Positions 1-11,368 of a DNA stretch of 64,000 bases are shown piece after piece. Source of the DNA: Coenobita brevimanus (Eukaryota; Arthropoda; Malacostraca; Decapoda; Coenobitidae); NCBI GenBank assembly GCA_032717465.1, contig CM064655.1:18823835-18887834 (forward strand), in the 5' to 3' direction. Numbering within the stretch: position 1 is the stretch's first letter; every line of letters begins with the position of its first letter. The position numbers and the translations under genes were made by a program. The notes under the pieces are model-generated. The model had not been told where the DNA came from and did not search any database. It worked only from the letters and a program-made list of their open reading frames with translations.

Positions 1-1664
1 GTCTCCACTTTACACTTCCCGACAACCTGTAATATGAGTACCACAGCCAGATATTATCACTAGAAACACTATTCTATGATTATCAAGTAGTTTGGAATCC
101 ATAATAATAAAAAAAAAAAAAACTGTGAAAGCAATGAAAATTACGAGCACGTATGACCTTCCCACTTGCGCTAGTTCGCCGCTGGTATTCTGTCATTTAT
201 TATTCAAACAAACACGCACCCTTTATATTCCTATTATTATATAACACTTATATATATCTGCAGTCTTTATCCATAAGTTTCCTGTCAGTAGTATTAGTTT
301 ATTGTCACTGAAGTCATTCAATTTTTCATTCAGTAAAATACGTAGAGAGCCACGGATTCACTTTCACTGTTTTAACCTTTGCAATGGGCGCAGAAGCGGC
401 GGAAATGGCGGGGCGCGAGTGCGACATGCTTTGACCACAGAGGAGAACAAGGAACTGAATGGTGCGGCTTATCTGAGAAGGCAAGGGTTGACAGTGACAA
501 TGGGGCTGACAGCTGCTAACTTACATGCTAAGAAATTATTGGTAGGAAATCTGGGCAATACATAAAGAAATAGGTAGTTCCAGGTGAATGTAAATGTTAC
601 TTAGGCTTCTCCCTTCCTTTCTTATATATATTTTTATTACAGAAATAGATTACAAGGCATAATTCAAAGGGGAGATTACCGTGGGAATTTAGCGAACGAA
701 TGCATGTGAGGTGTTGTCAGGTGATAATTAGCCAATTCCTGGTGTATACCACTATCACTTACTTTATTTCTTTTTGGTATATATTATTTTGTTTAAGTAT
801 AGGACATAGGGCTTATTTCAATGGATGAAATCAGTGGAAAAATCTAGGGGAGATTTGCTTTAGCGCAGCGCGGCAGGGCAGGCGATAGGAAAGGGTAAAA
901 GAGGTGAGGTAGGGAGGGGTGAGAGGGTACTGGAGGGGAGGTAGGGAGGGGAATCAAGAACGGGGGAAAATGGGTAAATTGTCAACAATGGATGGGAGTA
1001 CAGATGAGATTAGGAGTGCTGACTATTGGTGGACAGTAGCAGTACATGCTAAAAAATGATTAGTAGGAAATCTCGAAAATACAGAAAAAAGTAGGTAGTT
1101 CCAGGTGAATGTAAATGTCACTTTGGCTTCTCCCTTCCTTTCTTATAAAATTTTTTTTACGAGAATAGATTATACGGCATATTTCAAAAGGGAAATTTCC
1201 GTGGGAAATTAGCGAACGAGTGCATGTGAGGTGTTGTCAGGTGATAATTAGCCAAATCAAGGTGTATAGCACTATCACTTACCTTATTTCTTTTTGGTAT
1301 ATATTATTTTGTATGAGAATAGGGCATAGGGCTTATTTCAATGGATGAAATCAGTGGATAATTCCGGGGGAAATTTGCTTTAGCGCAGCGCGGCCGGGGA
1401 GGTGAGAGGACAGGGTAATGGAGGGGAGTTAGGGAGGGGAGTCAGGAACGGGGAAAAATGGCTAAATTGTCAACAATGGATGGGAGTACAGATGAGATTT
1501 GGAGTGCTGACTAGTGTTGGACTTTGGCAATACTGATAGATGATACAAGCCACCACTTGTAAGCCCGGGAGAATTCAAAATAACACAGAATCACAAAAGT
1601 GACGCCCCGCGGTATGATCCATTGTGCCCGAGCATCATGAAAGTGATGCCCTGCGGTTAAGGGG
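1..1664 (-). mobile_element. piggyBac-like non-autonomous element, truncated by the window edge
   Basis: The right end at 1664 abuts TTAA (1665-1668), the piggyBac target. Read on the minus strand, the terminus begins CCCCTTAACCGC and is followed by two spaced copies of a subterminal motif (CGTCAC/CATCAC followed by TTTYATGA or TTTTGTGA). The element matches, in reverse, the TTAA element at 56624-58593: the same terminus, the same middle region with the TCAGGTGATAATTAGCCAA segment, and at 1-60 the same segment found at about 58315-58375. The far terminus should therefore lie roughly 200 bases beyond the window. It encodes no transposase. The only longer open frame (302-565) has no similarity I recognise and lies inside the repeated part. 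Confidence 0.8.
524..1540. repeat. Tandem duplication (unit about 521 bp) inside the first TTAA element
   Basis: The segment beginning at 524 (CATGCTAA, then TAGGAAATCT, GTAGTTCCAGGTGAATGTAA, TTTAGCGCAGCGCGGC) recurs from 1045 with scattered substitutions. The related element at 56624-58593 has its own shorter duplication around 57110-57430, so internal tandem copying is recurrent in this family. Confidence 0.8.
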
Positions 1665-1666
1665 TT

Positions 1667-1988
1667 AATAGCTTTCTCTGATGTTACCATTTGCTTAAAT
1701 TGTATTTAGCAGTTCATTTGTGGTGACTTACAAAGAGAATAAAAATCAAGAAATACAAGACCAGCAACTTCCAGCCAAAAACAACTAACAAAAAATATAA
1801 ACAAGAAGAAAAGAAGTGATGTGATGAATGCTTTTCTCTAGGGTGTTTGGTAGGGGGGAGGATTTTGAATAGCTTTCTCTGATGGTACCATTAGCTTAAA
1901 TCATAGTTAACAGTTCATTTGGTGTGACTTACAAAGAGAACATAAAACAAGAATTACAGGAGCAGCAAGATCGAACTACTCATAAAAG
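1667..1988. repeat. 200-bp direct repeat of unknown origin
   Basis: AATAGCTTTCTCTGATG starts at 1667 and again at 1867, exactly 200 bases later. Similarity continues for about 100 bases (CAGTTCATTT, GTGACTTACAAAGAGAA). The TTAA element ends exactly at the start of the first copy. No coding content is seen. Confidence 0.65.
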
Positions 1989-2134
1989 ATAATATTAGAC
2001 TTGTATATTGATTTGAGTATGATTGCATGTTATTAGTCATTTGCATAGTGTCTAGATAGGTCATATATTGTTATACTCTATAACCCATAATATTATAGTA
2101 TATGGTAGTATCATATATATGCATTTCTTTTCAG

Positions 2135-2170
2135 GTCCTCCACCTCCAGGCCTCCAGAAACCAGCCAAAG
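2135..2170 (+). other. Possible 36-base coding microexon (proline-rich)
   Basis: A pyrimidine-rich tract ending TTTCTTTTCAG (to 2134) precedes 36 bases that end in AAAG before GTAGAC (donor-like, from 2171). In one frame the 36 bases read as a proline-rich peptide (PPPPGLQKPAK) without a stop, and the length is a multiple of three. The stretch 1990-2340 is free of elements I recognise, so it could be an intron of a host gene crossing the window. This is the only exon-like signal seen; no partner exon or other evidence was found, so chance is a real alternative. Confidence 0.3.
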
Positions 2171-2342
2171 GTAGACTGGTATCCCACATTGAATAGAATT
2201 TGTGTTTTCCTATTCTGCTGTGAATAGTCCTGATAAACACCAGTCACTCAGTATGCATTTTCATGTTTTTGGTAGAGCATGATTACTAGAAAAGGATTGA
2301 GCCTGCCTGTATTCTTGTAAAATACCTGTACTTTTTCATATA

Positions 2343-3282
2343 CACTCAACCCCCTGCTATTGCGCCTAATTGGTCACAGCAAACGCGCGTGATAGCTGAG
2401 TACGCGATAGCTGAACTGAACAATCAATGGGAAAATTTCTAGTTGGTTTTTCGATGGCCCATTTTTCTAACTTTTAACCACTTTATGCCTGCGATTTCCT
2501 GCCAATCTCTCCTCCAACATGAAATAAAGCATTATTATATTAATAATAACAGTATAATGAATAAATAAACACCATAAAAGGCCATCAAACTTTTATAAGG
2601 ATTAAGGCTTGGGTGGTTTGATGGGTTCCGAGGCTTGGGAGTGGCTTAATTGCCGCCAGATCTCTAGCTGTCTCCATGATTTCTTAGTGTCCACAGCTAA
2701 AGGGGGTATCACACGGTACATCGTATCAGGAACGGCCGAGGAAGATTTAAGTGGAACAAAACTTGCACGCTATCACACACGTTCCTCATACTGTTGCCAG
2801 AGCCCCGACTCAGTTGTAAACACGTGATTACTTTATCGACATCACAGTTTTCTCGGCATAGGAAATATTAACTCATTATAAGGGTTTGAAAACGATTGAT
2901 ATTTATTCTAAAATACAGTATTAATAAGTATTCAGTGTTAGGCTAAATTTCAATGCTGTAGTACGATATATTCTTTCGAGTCGAATGAGTTTTTTTCACA
3001 CTGTTTTGCCCGTTGTATCCTCAGCAGGAATCCGTTCAGATGCATTCCAAATGCCTGTGGTATCGTCGACAATTTTACCCCGTTACCGTTCCGATTAACC
3101 ATCGTATCATCGGCAAACCTCGTATGAAGTGCCATGTGAATAAGTTTCGCTTAGGCTGTCTTCAAACTCGACGCGTGATAGCGGTCTTGGGGTGCGTGAT
3201 AGCATGTATGGTTGTGCATTTGATGTGTGCGCGATAGCAGATAAACGCGATAGCTGAACGCGCGATAGCAGGGGGTTGAGTG
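2343..3282. mobile_element. TA-flanked MITE with 18-bp or longer inverted ends (Tigger/pogo-like)
   Basis: The left end CACTCAACCCCCTGCTAT (2343-2360) is mirrored by ATAGCAGGGGGTTGAGTG (3265-3282). TA flanks both sides (2341-2342 and 3283-3284). Just inside both ends are repeats of a GCGATAGCTGAA-type motif (about 2388-2415 and 3249-3268). TA duplication and long CA-starting ends fit the pogo/Tigger branch of Tc1-mariner. No transposase remains are seen in its 940 bases. Confidence 0.8.
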
Positions 3283-3284
3283 TA

Positions 3285-4284
3285 CATGAGGAAGTTTGGC
3301 TTTCATTATAATATCAAAGTGATTTGAAATACAGATACAGTAATCTGAGTTCTGTACTTAACTAATTCTCCTACTGTAATTGAGTGCAGTACTTGGACTT
3401 TCTATAATTTGTAATTCACAAGTATTTTTATTCAGTATAGTAAATTGTAATGAAAATTTTGGGATATTGCATTGCATAGCTAGTAGAGTATCATATCTTT
3501 CACATAATTCTCAGTGCAGTAAAAGGATGCCCTTCAACTCCCTCCTCCTCTCTTGGAAGGATTTGGTTGACTGAAAGGGGGGGGGAGACCTTAGCCTGCA
3601 GTCTACTGGGTTCACATTCACATGAGCTTGGGGTTACAACTACTAGTACTACTAATGTGTTAACTAAGATATTCTCCCAAGGGTAGAAATGGGTAAGGTA
3701 TGTCTGTGTATTGTGAATATTGTTTGAAAATGAGGATTTTCTGCTCTAAAATTAGGTTTCATGTGATAGAGTGGTTGATGATGATAGGTTTGAATTGTAG
3801 TTACTCAAGGGCAGTTGTTTTGTAAGCAATGAAATGGGAACAGATTTGGTCTGGAAGGTAAGGTGGAATCTCCAAAATTGTGCGATCCTAAATAGTGGAT
3901 GTATAATGCGTGGCAACAGTTTGCAATATCAGTAACTCGTGGAATTTACACGAAATTCACTAATGCAGCCTCAAAAGTGATGCTTTTCTGATGCCACATG
4001 TAATATGCGTCATCTCTACCTGAAGCCTGCATGTCTAGCCTGGTGTAAACCAATCATAGTCAAGCATGGCAGTGACTAAACCAATCTTATTCAAGCATAG
4101 CGTTTACTATAAGCCAATCACAGTGTTTCCCTCCCATGCCAAGCATGAAGGACATGCAAGCTCGATGCTGCGGCACCTGGCTCAGTGCATTGTCTCCTTC
4201 CTGTTGTTAGCATGTGGATCTGGTGTGGTGAGAGGATTTTTTTTTTTTCTTTCCCCTTGCTTCCTCCGCCTGCCCAGTGTTCCC
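3285..4284. other. No recognisable feature
   Basis: About 1 kb of AT-rich sequence between the TA MITE and a transposase fragment. Only short frames are present and none resembles a protein I know. Polypurine/G tracts occur near 3575 and a T tract near 4230. Confidence 0.5.
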
Positions 4285-4485
4285 ATGGCCGATCATAACC
4301 TTCCTAAGCCGTCAGCTTCTTTGAGGAAAGGGAAGAAGAAGAAACCAATTTTAACATACACCCAAAAGTTAGATGTAGTAAGGAGGATTGATGGTGGTGA
4401 GAAGGAAGCCAAAGTTGCCCACAATTACAGACTCAACAAGGAAATTCTTTACCAAACAGGCCTGGCAATTCCACCCATATTATAA
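4285..4485 (+). pseudogene. N-terminal fragment of a Tigger/jerky-type transposase
   Basis: From the ATG at 4285 the frame gives a basic run (KGKKKKPILTYTQKLDVVRR) followed by a helix-turn-helix-like stretch (GGEKEAKVAHNYRLNKEIL). That is the usual start of pogo/Tigger/CENP-B type transposases (Psq-type DNA-binding domain). The match is lost after about 55 codons and the frame stops at 4485. No second HTH, DDE core or inverted ends could be joined to it. It abuts a 161-bp tandem array. The upstream in-frame extension to 4066 is not convincing coding sequence. Confidence 0.6.
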
Positions 4486-4580
4486 GAAACTCACAATCTC
4501 AAGTTAAGTAACTTTGGTACATAGGCAGTACAGTTGACTGTTGAATTGTAACTGCAAGAAGCGAGTGGAAAAAGCAAAAT

Positions 4581-4923
4581 GCCATATTTAGACATCAAAA
4601 CACACATAAGAATATTCAGAGTAATGATAAACACCAAGAAAACCATGCAGAAAAACCACTGAAAGCCAAAAACCACCCTACCTATACACTACTGTACGTA
4701 CAGTACCCATCCTTATTTTGGCCTTGTTTTCCAGTCATTCTGCCATATTTAGACATCAAAATGCATGTAGGATAATTCAGAGTAATGCTAAACACCAAGA
4801 AAACCAAGCAGAAAAACCACTGAAAACCAAACAACACCCAACCTATACACTACTGTGTATACAGTACCCATCCCTATTTTGGCAGTGTTTTCCAGTCATT
4901 CTGCCGTATTATGACATAAAAAT
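4581..4923. repeat. 161-bp tandem repeat, left part
   Basis: GCCATATTTAGACATCAAAA-type units start at 4581, 4742 and 4903, exactly 161 bases apart. Each holds AAACACCAAGAAAACCA, TATACACTACTGT and ACAGTACCCATCC. The third unit is cut at about 4923 where the tail of an RTE LINE begins. The rest of that unit resumes at 16049 on the far side of the LINE. Confidence 0.8.
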
Positions 4924-5202
4924 TATCTGTCTGTCTATCTATCGCCAGATGCACCAATCCTGCAAGGGGTGGCCACAAGCAAATTGCCTCCATGTCACCC
5001 TGTCCCCTGCAATTTCACTGCCCTGCTCCTAGCTCACACACCCCTTTCTCATATACCTCTCCACTCCATCCCTCCATCTCATCCTTGGCCTCCCACTTCC
5101 TCTCCCCCTCTCCACCAAACTCACATACACTCATCTTTTCAGTCTCTCACTCTCCATCCTCTCCACATGGCCAAACCACCTCAGTGTATTTCTCGTAATG
5201 CT

Positions 5203-5990
5203 TCAAATCACATCCACATCCACACCACAATGCTCCTTCACTTCCTCATTTGTCAGTCTGTCTCTCCATGTGACTCCACATGCTCCTCTCAGATAACTCA
5301 TTTCCACTGCCCTCACTCTTGACTTGTGTCCGTCCAACAAGGTCCAAGCTTCACTTGCATACATTAGAGTTGGTATCACAATATTGTCATGCAGTAACTT
5401 TTTCACATCCATGCATACTTCCTTGTTTCTTATTACTGATTTCAAAGAACCAGCAACCTTTCATCCTAGTTGTACCTTTTCAAGTACTTCACCCTCTAAA
5501 TTTGCATCCTTACTCATCACACTACCCAAGTACTTAAACGCAGTTACATTTTCCATTTCCACCTCATCCAACCTCACTGTACATATAGTGATTTCATTTC
5601 TCTTGAAGACCATAACTTTACTCTTCCCTACATTTACCTTTAGATTCCGTTTCTTACACGCTTTCCCAGACTCATTCGCCAAGTCTTGCAGCTCTCATTC
5701 GACTTCACTTAACAACACGGTATCATCTGCAAACAACAATACAGGGAGTTTCCACACACTGCCCTCTCTCATTAGGGCCACTTCAACATCCATTGCCCTT
5801 CCTTGTATCTCTTTTATAACCCCTTCCATATACAGATAGAACATCCATGGAGACATGACACATCCCTGTTGTAGTCCAACCTTCAAATAGAAAAATTCAC
5901 TAAGTTCACACTCCATGCACACTGCAGCCTTACCACTCTCATACATACTCTTCACAGCATTCAACAACTTTGCATTTACTCCATATATTC
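5203..5990 (-). pseudogene. RTE copy C: reverse transcriptase C-terminal half
   Basis: Minus-strand frames give the catalytic segment LPVLLFADDTVLLSE (near 5730-5775, both aspartates kept), then GKSKVMVFKRNE, FKYLGSVMSKD and SEAWTLLDGHKSRV toward the C-terminus. The order agrees with the better copy at 34384-35385. Frame changes lie near 5450 and 5690, so no single frame spans the region. The upstream RT part, past the TTAA MITE, continues at 6623-6871. Confidence 0.75.
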
Positions 5991-5994
5991 TTAA

Positions 5995-6618
5995 CCCTTG
6001 TGAGGTAGTCCTACAACTCCAATAACATGTCAGGTAACCCGGGGTCTGCCAGACCCCAATCGTCAGAAAATCACCAAAAATACTTACAACACCTTTATTC
6101 AAACAATCACTTGTACACAATTTCTGTAGCCCTTTTTCTTCAATTTGGTGTAAAATGTATGAAAATGCAAGTGATAAAATATTGTAAGGAAAATTAAAAT
6201 GAAAAATATTGACAAACTTTATACCAACTGAAATTAGTGGCTGCCACACCAAAACTGATATGTTCCACCAGTTTTCTATCAATGCCTGCTGTAGACCAAT
6301 GGCCAATGTATCTTTAAGAAGAAAGAGAAACACATGTCATAATAAATAATTTTTGGTATGGAAGATATATATATATATATATATATATATGGGGGAAAAA
6401 AATCACAGGTTAGGTAAACCTGGGGTCCACTGGACCCCAACGGCCCTTTAGCACGATAATAGAGCCAGATCCCGAACTGACCCCATCACCTCCCTAAACT
6501 AGTCTACCTGTCAGGAAGGTAGAGGGAAACCCAGATCCCAAGACCTTATAGTAATACATGAAAAACACTAAAAAAAAATAGCATGGGGTCCAACAGACCC
6601 CAGGTTACCCTACAAAGG
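5995..6618. mobile_element. TTAA-flanked MITE (piggyBac-like) inside RTE copy C
   Basis: TTAA lies at 5991-5994 and 6619-6622. The ends are CCCTTGTGAGGTA and, in reverse, CCTTTGTAGGGTA. Joining the flanks gives CCATATATTCTTAATACTTT, which matches the uninterrupted RTE copy at about 34229-34249. Inside are several short palindromes (GGGGTCTGCCAGACCCC, GGGTCCACTGGACCC, GGGGTCCAACAGACCCC) and a TA tract (6365-6390). It is 624 bases long with no coding content. Confidence 0.85.
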
Positions 6619-6872
6619 TTAATACTTTACACAATTCTTGTCCATCCACCCTGTCATATGCTTTCTCCAAATCCATGAAGGCTGCATATAACTTCATTTC
6701 CTTCTCCAGAAACTTTTGCACTAAATACCGAAGAATGAATATCTGATCTACCCAACCTCTTCCCTTCTTAAAACCTTCCTGTTCTTCTCTAATTTCTTTG
6801 TTATTTCCCTAACTCTGTGAATAAGTATCTTACCATACACTTTTCTTATTACACTTAGAAGAAAAATGCCCT

Positions 6873-6878
<6 letters not shown>

Positions 6879-6958
<80 letters not shown>
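6879..6958. repeat. (TG)n microsatellite, 80 bp
   Basis: An uninterrupted TG tract at the 3' end of the second-type LINE. Open frames of alternating Cys-Val or His-Thr across it are artefacts. Confidence 0.98.
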
Positions 6959-6961
<3 letters not shown>

Positions 6962-7274
6962 AGGAAGGAACCAAAGGCCATGAGCCTGCAAAATTGTTCC
7001 TTCCAAGAGACAAACAAAATACAAGAGAGAGCCAAATTCAAGATCCGATCATTTTGAGATGCCTGGACACACTGCGTTTGAAAGACTGGAGATCATAGGA
7101 AGCAAGAAATACAGACAGAGGGAGACAGTTCCAGAGTTGACCTGTTGCATAAATGAAGGACTGGGAGTAACGGTTAACTCTTGCATTAGAGAGTTGGACA
7201 GAAAAGGGATAAGAGTTTGCTGCCAGACGTGTGCTACGCGCCCGTCGTAGAGGTGGAGGAATGCATGGAGACAG

Positions 7275-7790
7275 TTAAGAGGAGCAGTGACCATTGAAGT
7301 AGCAATAGCAAAGAGATAAAGATGCAACAGTGCGGCGAAGAGACAGAGGTTGAAGGGAGTCAGTAAGAGGAGGAGAGTTAATGAGACGAAAAGCCTTTGA
7401 CTCCACCCTATTGAGAAGAGCTGTATGTGGGGAGCCTCCCCACACATGCGAGTTGTACTCCACACAGGGGCGGATAAAACCCCTGTATAGAGTCAACAAT
7501 TGTGCAGGGGTAAAGAAGGTACGGAGTCGGCTTAGCGCACTTAATCTCTTGGAAGCAGATTTTACAAGAGATGTAATATGATCTTTCCAAGATAAGTCCC
7601 GGGTAAATGAAACCCCAAGCATGTTCAAGGATGATGCAGGATTAAGCTGAATATTATTAAACATTAGTGGGTTTACCTGTGGAAGATTTTGTTGGGTTGA
7701 TAGGTGCAAAAAACTGTGTCTTTGATGCACTAAAAACAACCAGATTATTTTTACCCCAATCAGAGATACGAGCCAAGTCAGACATTAGGT
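7275..7790 (-). pseudogene. RT C-terminal fragment of the second LINE type
   Basis: The minus-strand frame from 7739 gives LGVSFTRDLSWKDHITSL, KSASKRLSALSRLRTFFTP, LLTLYRGFIRPCVEYNSHVW and ALLNRVESKAFRLINSP. This is the thumb/C-terminal order of Jockey/I-group LINE reverse transcriptases. The immediately preceding residues (NNLVVFSASKTQFF) lie in a neighbouring frame, so there is a frameshift near 7700. The catalytic core is missing through 5' truncation. It is a dead fragment. Confidence 0.8.
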
Positions 7791-8400
7791 ATGCCCCATT
7801 TCCTTTGTACTGGGGTATAATTATACCTGACTTCCAATCCTCTGGGACTTTACCTTCCTCCCAGGCCAGTCTGCACATCTTCCACATCCATTCTACTACT
7901 ACCTCTCTCCCATGTTTCAGGATTTCACCACACACTCCATCAATTCCTGTTGCATTCCCCATTTTGACTTTCTTCATTGCTTCCACAACTTCCATCTTGG
8001 TGATTTCTTCTTCTCCTCTCACGTCGATTCTTCTCCCAACCATTCCCTATCCACTTATACTTGCATTACTTTCATTCGCTATGTTCAACAGTTCCTTTAA
8101 GTGTTGTCTTCATCTGCTCACTTTTTCTCCGTTCTTCACGAGTTATCTGCCATTTTTATCTTCCACTCGCCGACTAACTTCTTTAACATCCTGTCTAACT
8201 CTCCTTACCTCCTTCCAAAAAATTTTCTTACTTTCCCTCCACTTCACACTCAAATTCCTTCCAAATTCCTCGTCCACTTTCTTCTTACTCCCTCCTACTA
8301 ATCTTTTCACCTCTTTCTTGTGTCTCTCAGCTTCCTCCACACCCCTGCTTCTCATTCACTCACTATATGCCTTCTTCTTTTGTGCCACAGCCTGTCTCAC
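7791..8400 (-). pseudogene. RTE copy C: region between endonuclease and reverse transcriptase
   Basis: The minus strand encodes the start of the RT domain (ATGIDGVCGEILKHGREVVV, then KVPEDWKSGIIIPQYKG) and, further 5', a basic linker (VKRLVGGSKKKVDEEFGRN). The same linker is found in copies D and B. The gypsy-like element interrupts it at 8400, and the coding sequence resumes at 14973. Frames change at least twice. It cannot be functional, but it locates the insertion precisely. Confidence 0.7.
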
Positions 8401-9410
8401 TGTCATGGGGTTTTTAAGGAGTAAGCAATATTAAAGGATATTATTCAATAATACTGAGAGCAGGGACAATGAATTGTCTTGTGAAAATCAAGCAATGATT
8501 ACTTTATGCCGGCCTGCTTCGCTGATTCTCTAAGGATGAGAATTTATAAACTTTCTCAACAGTACACAGCAGAGACTAATTCCTCACAATTGCTGTTTGT
8601 TAGTACTGTTAGCCTCAGGAGAAAGTGACTTCACCCCTGACAATCAATAACTAATGCTATTAATGATAACAGATTCTTGCTGGTGTATTAACTCCTAGAT
8701 GGCACAACGGATTTTAAGCTTAATACAACAGGACTGGCCTAAGTACCAGTTATGAATATCAAAGCATTTATGCAAACTAGGAGCTATAAGTGAAATAAGC
8801 TTAATATGGAAAATAAAACACGAGTTAACATTACATTAAGCTCAAGAAAAAGAACTTAAATTTATTGATTATAAAGAAATAAATTTACGTTACATTCAAA
8901 ACGAATTCAAAATAAGGAGATCGCACTCACCCGCTCACTCAAAAGCTAACTCTTAAACCTAAGAAAAAACGAAAAGAAATACTGGTCAGAAAAGTGGACA
9001 AAGCGGATGACTGGGTGTCGTTACTGAGGAAGGACACTGCACACACTGAGTCTCTGCCAATCACACTAGGTGGAAATTCAGGAACTGGACAGCAGTGGCA
9101 CTGCTACACTCTGGGCCCAACTTGCTTTCACGGTGCTCAAACCTTGACTGACTTCAAATCTTGGGAAAGAGGCAAGTGTCCAGCCGCGTTGCTAACGGCT
9201 AGAGTGAGCGAAACACGCCCATAATAAATCGCTCAGCGGAAGTGCTAAAATCTCGCACAAAGACGATCACTTATGACACAGTGAAAAATTGTTCTGAAAA
9301 CACTCCCGACCTGGTGAATACGTAGCGGTTAAACTGAAAGATAAACACTGGGATTCCACTAGAGTTCGTGGTTTCCCACCAAAGTTGATGTCACAAGCCG
9401 ACTCGTGACA
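8401..9410 (-). repeat. LTR (3' LTR in element orientation), gypsy-like copy 1
   Basis: A 1010-bp LTR. It opens TGTCATGGGG (one change from the other LTRs) and ends CTCGTGACA. In element orientation, a run of A (9430-9450 region) and GATGGGGCGTAA immediately precede this LTR and could serve as the polypurine primer region. Confidence 0.9.
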
Positions 9411-11368
9411 TTACGCCCCATCAAAAGTGAAATTTTTTTCTCAGGAAAAAAATTTCAATATACATACATATAAATCCTACTCAATCACACAAGATTCACA
9501 CTGTGGTGTGTGTGTTCTATCCTGCTGCAGGAGAAAGTCACAGTCGCCAGTGAGCGAAAAAACTTCGTATTTACATTAATAAAAGCAAGCTTGAGGGAAA
9601 AACTCCGTGACGACTGTGAAAAATCCTGTACTCAGGTCAAACTGAACGAAAAGTTCGCTACATTTACATTAACAACTAATTGTTATGTAGCGTAATGTAT
9701 GTAATACACGGTGTAGGTGTGATAGTTGTGGTGTAACTGTACCTACTTGTAAAATCATGTAATACAAATTTATAGTAAATGATGACGACGAGGCAGAAGA
9801 GAAGGGGCAGCAGCATACGACAGGGACAACCAGCTGATCTGCACGGCAGTGCTGCACGCACCGGCTGCACCTGCGAAAGGAATCAAGGTGAAGCATCAAA
9901 AGTGTCATATCTCTCTGCCTAGCAATCAGTACTTATGTCATTATTAACCAGGAAACGTAGTTTTAGGATTCACAAATCGCTGAGGACCCTTATAGTTTAT
10001 TGGTTAACGCTTATTAACTAGGAAACGTGCCAATTCTTGAATTGCTCAAATCTCTTATAACGGGCAGTTTACTAGTTAACCTAACATTATTAACTCGTCA
10101 CGTCCCGGCACTTTCGCACCTCCGACACCTCCTAGTCCCGACTATTTTTGGAATTTTTTTTTTTTTGGCTAAAACCTCCGCTTTTGGTGAGAGATATAGA
10201 AAATTCATAGAGAAATCGCTCACCTGAGGTTTAAAATACTCCATACATGTAGAAGTATCTCCTTACCTTACAGGGTTTTCTGTCAGGCTGGTTGCAAAGA
10301 AAACGAGTTCTATGGGAGGATAACTATTCCACATCACTCATAAACGGTATTTATTTATTTATTTGGTACAAATTTATATGTAGTACGATCGTATATTGGT
10401 TTTCAAACAGTAATATAGGCATTATAAGCATTGTTTCACTCACAAACTCATCACCATTCCTGACCTTCTTTTGCCACATTACCTGATCATCATTTCTGAC
10501 TGTTTCTTCCTCTAATGCTATGTAAACTTTGTCCTCCACATTGTCATCGGTTGGGGAATCACTCTGGCCCTGAATGTCTTTCTTGGCCAGGTAACTGGTA
10601 ACAGGTGAATTGCTGAGACAATGGGGGGGGGAAGGTTATGTGGTGTAAGGCATTGTCCCTGCTTGGCATCTTGTAGAGGAATAGAAGAAGGTGTCCCGTG
10701 TATACGTATGGAAAATCACGCGCGAAAATTGAAAATTGTGCAAATTAGGGACCTTGCAATTGCACAACGTACCAGTACGTCGTCGGAACTGGCAAATGCA
10801 AAATGTTGCAACGTACCCGTACGTCGACAGGACGTCTCGGGTTAACCAGGAAACGTGTCAGTTCTTGAATTGCTCAAATCTCTTAGAATGGGCAGTTTAC
10901 TGGTTAACCTAACTCTACACGTATGATTAATAACAGGAAGCTGAGAATCCCTACGCAGTCTCAGGCAGGTCACATTTTAACACCCACCGTGGATGTGAAC
11001 ACTCATGTGGATATTGTGCATTCTCCGGGAATCCTCAGAGAGGCCCACAGCTCGAGACGTTCCACAAGGTAATTCATACACAGCCTCGGACTGTCTCCGC
11101 GGAGTTCTCAAACTTCCCCCTTAACTTACGGTACATATGTATGTACAGGCCCTGGACATACTGTGTCCTCTGGGGCCAACAGGTGAGACGTCAGGTCTAC
11201 ACTTTTAACTGGGAACCAGGCTGGTCCTTGGATTACTCAAATCTCTGAGAACGCCTATCTTACGGAACCCAGCATACAACATTTGCCTGTATTAGTCATC
11301 AGTTAGTAGGCGAGACATCGGGTCTACACCCACATTACCACTGCCCTGTCTCTCAACTGACTCTGAGA
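9411..11368. other. Non-coding 3' region of gypsy-like copy 1 with about 70-bp direct repeats
   Basis: No protein similarity is seen. It contains repeats of the type TTAACYAGGAAACGTGYCAG...TTGAATTGCTCAAATCTCTT...GGGCAGTTTACTGGTTAACC at about 9946-10020, 10015-10090 and 10845-10910. Copy 2 has three of these in series at about 24355-24570. In copy 1 a TTAA MITE separates the last one. Confidence 0.7.
10094..10841. mobile_element. TTAA-flanked MITE inside gypsy-like copy 1
   Basis: TTAA lies at 10090-10093 and 10842-10845. The ends are weakly inverted (CTCGTCACGTCCCGGC against CCCGAGACGTCCTGTC read inward). Gypsy-like copy 2 lacks the 748-base segment at the same place, which confirms the boundaries. 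Near the right end are several GTACGT-type motifs (10765-10825). Minus frame 10351-10539 is acidic but not identifiable. Confidence 0.8.

Larger units (their letters stand above)
6872..7790 (-). mobile_element. 5'-truncated LINE of a second type (Jockey/I-group-like) inside RTE copy C
   Basis: On the minus strand this is the RT C-terminal region and 3' UTR of a LINE unlike the RTE copies, ending at a long TG/CA tract (6879-6958). A possible target duplication ATGCCC is at 6866-6871 and 7791-7796. The 3' UTR (6960-7110) recurs at 19953-20108, also next to a simple repeat. The clade is inferred from the RT C-terminal motifs only. Confidence 0.75.

Noticed and set aside
302..565. 87-codon frame near the window start
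   Set aside because: It lies inside a TTAA MITE, has a non-ATG start and no recognisable domain.
8994..9224. Repeated short plus-strand frames in the LTRs (8994-9224, 14570-14752)
   Set aside because: They fall within LTR sequence on the strand opposite to gag and have no domain; they recur only because the LTRs recur.
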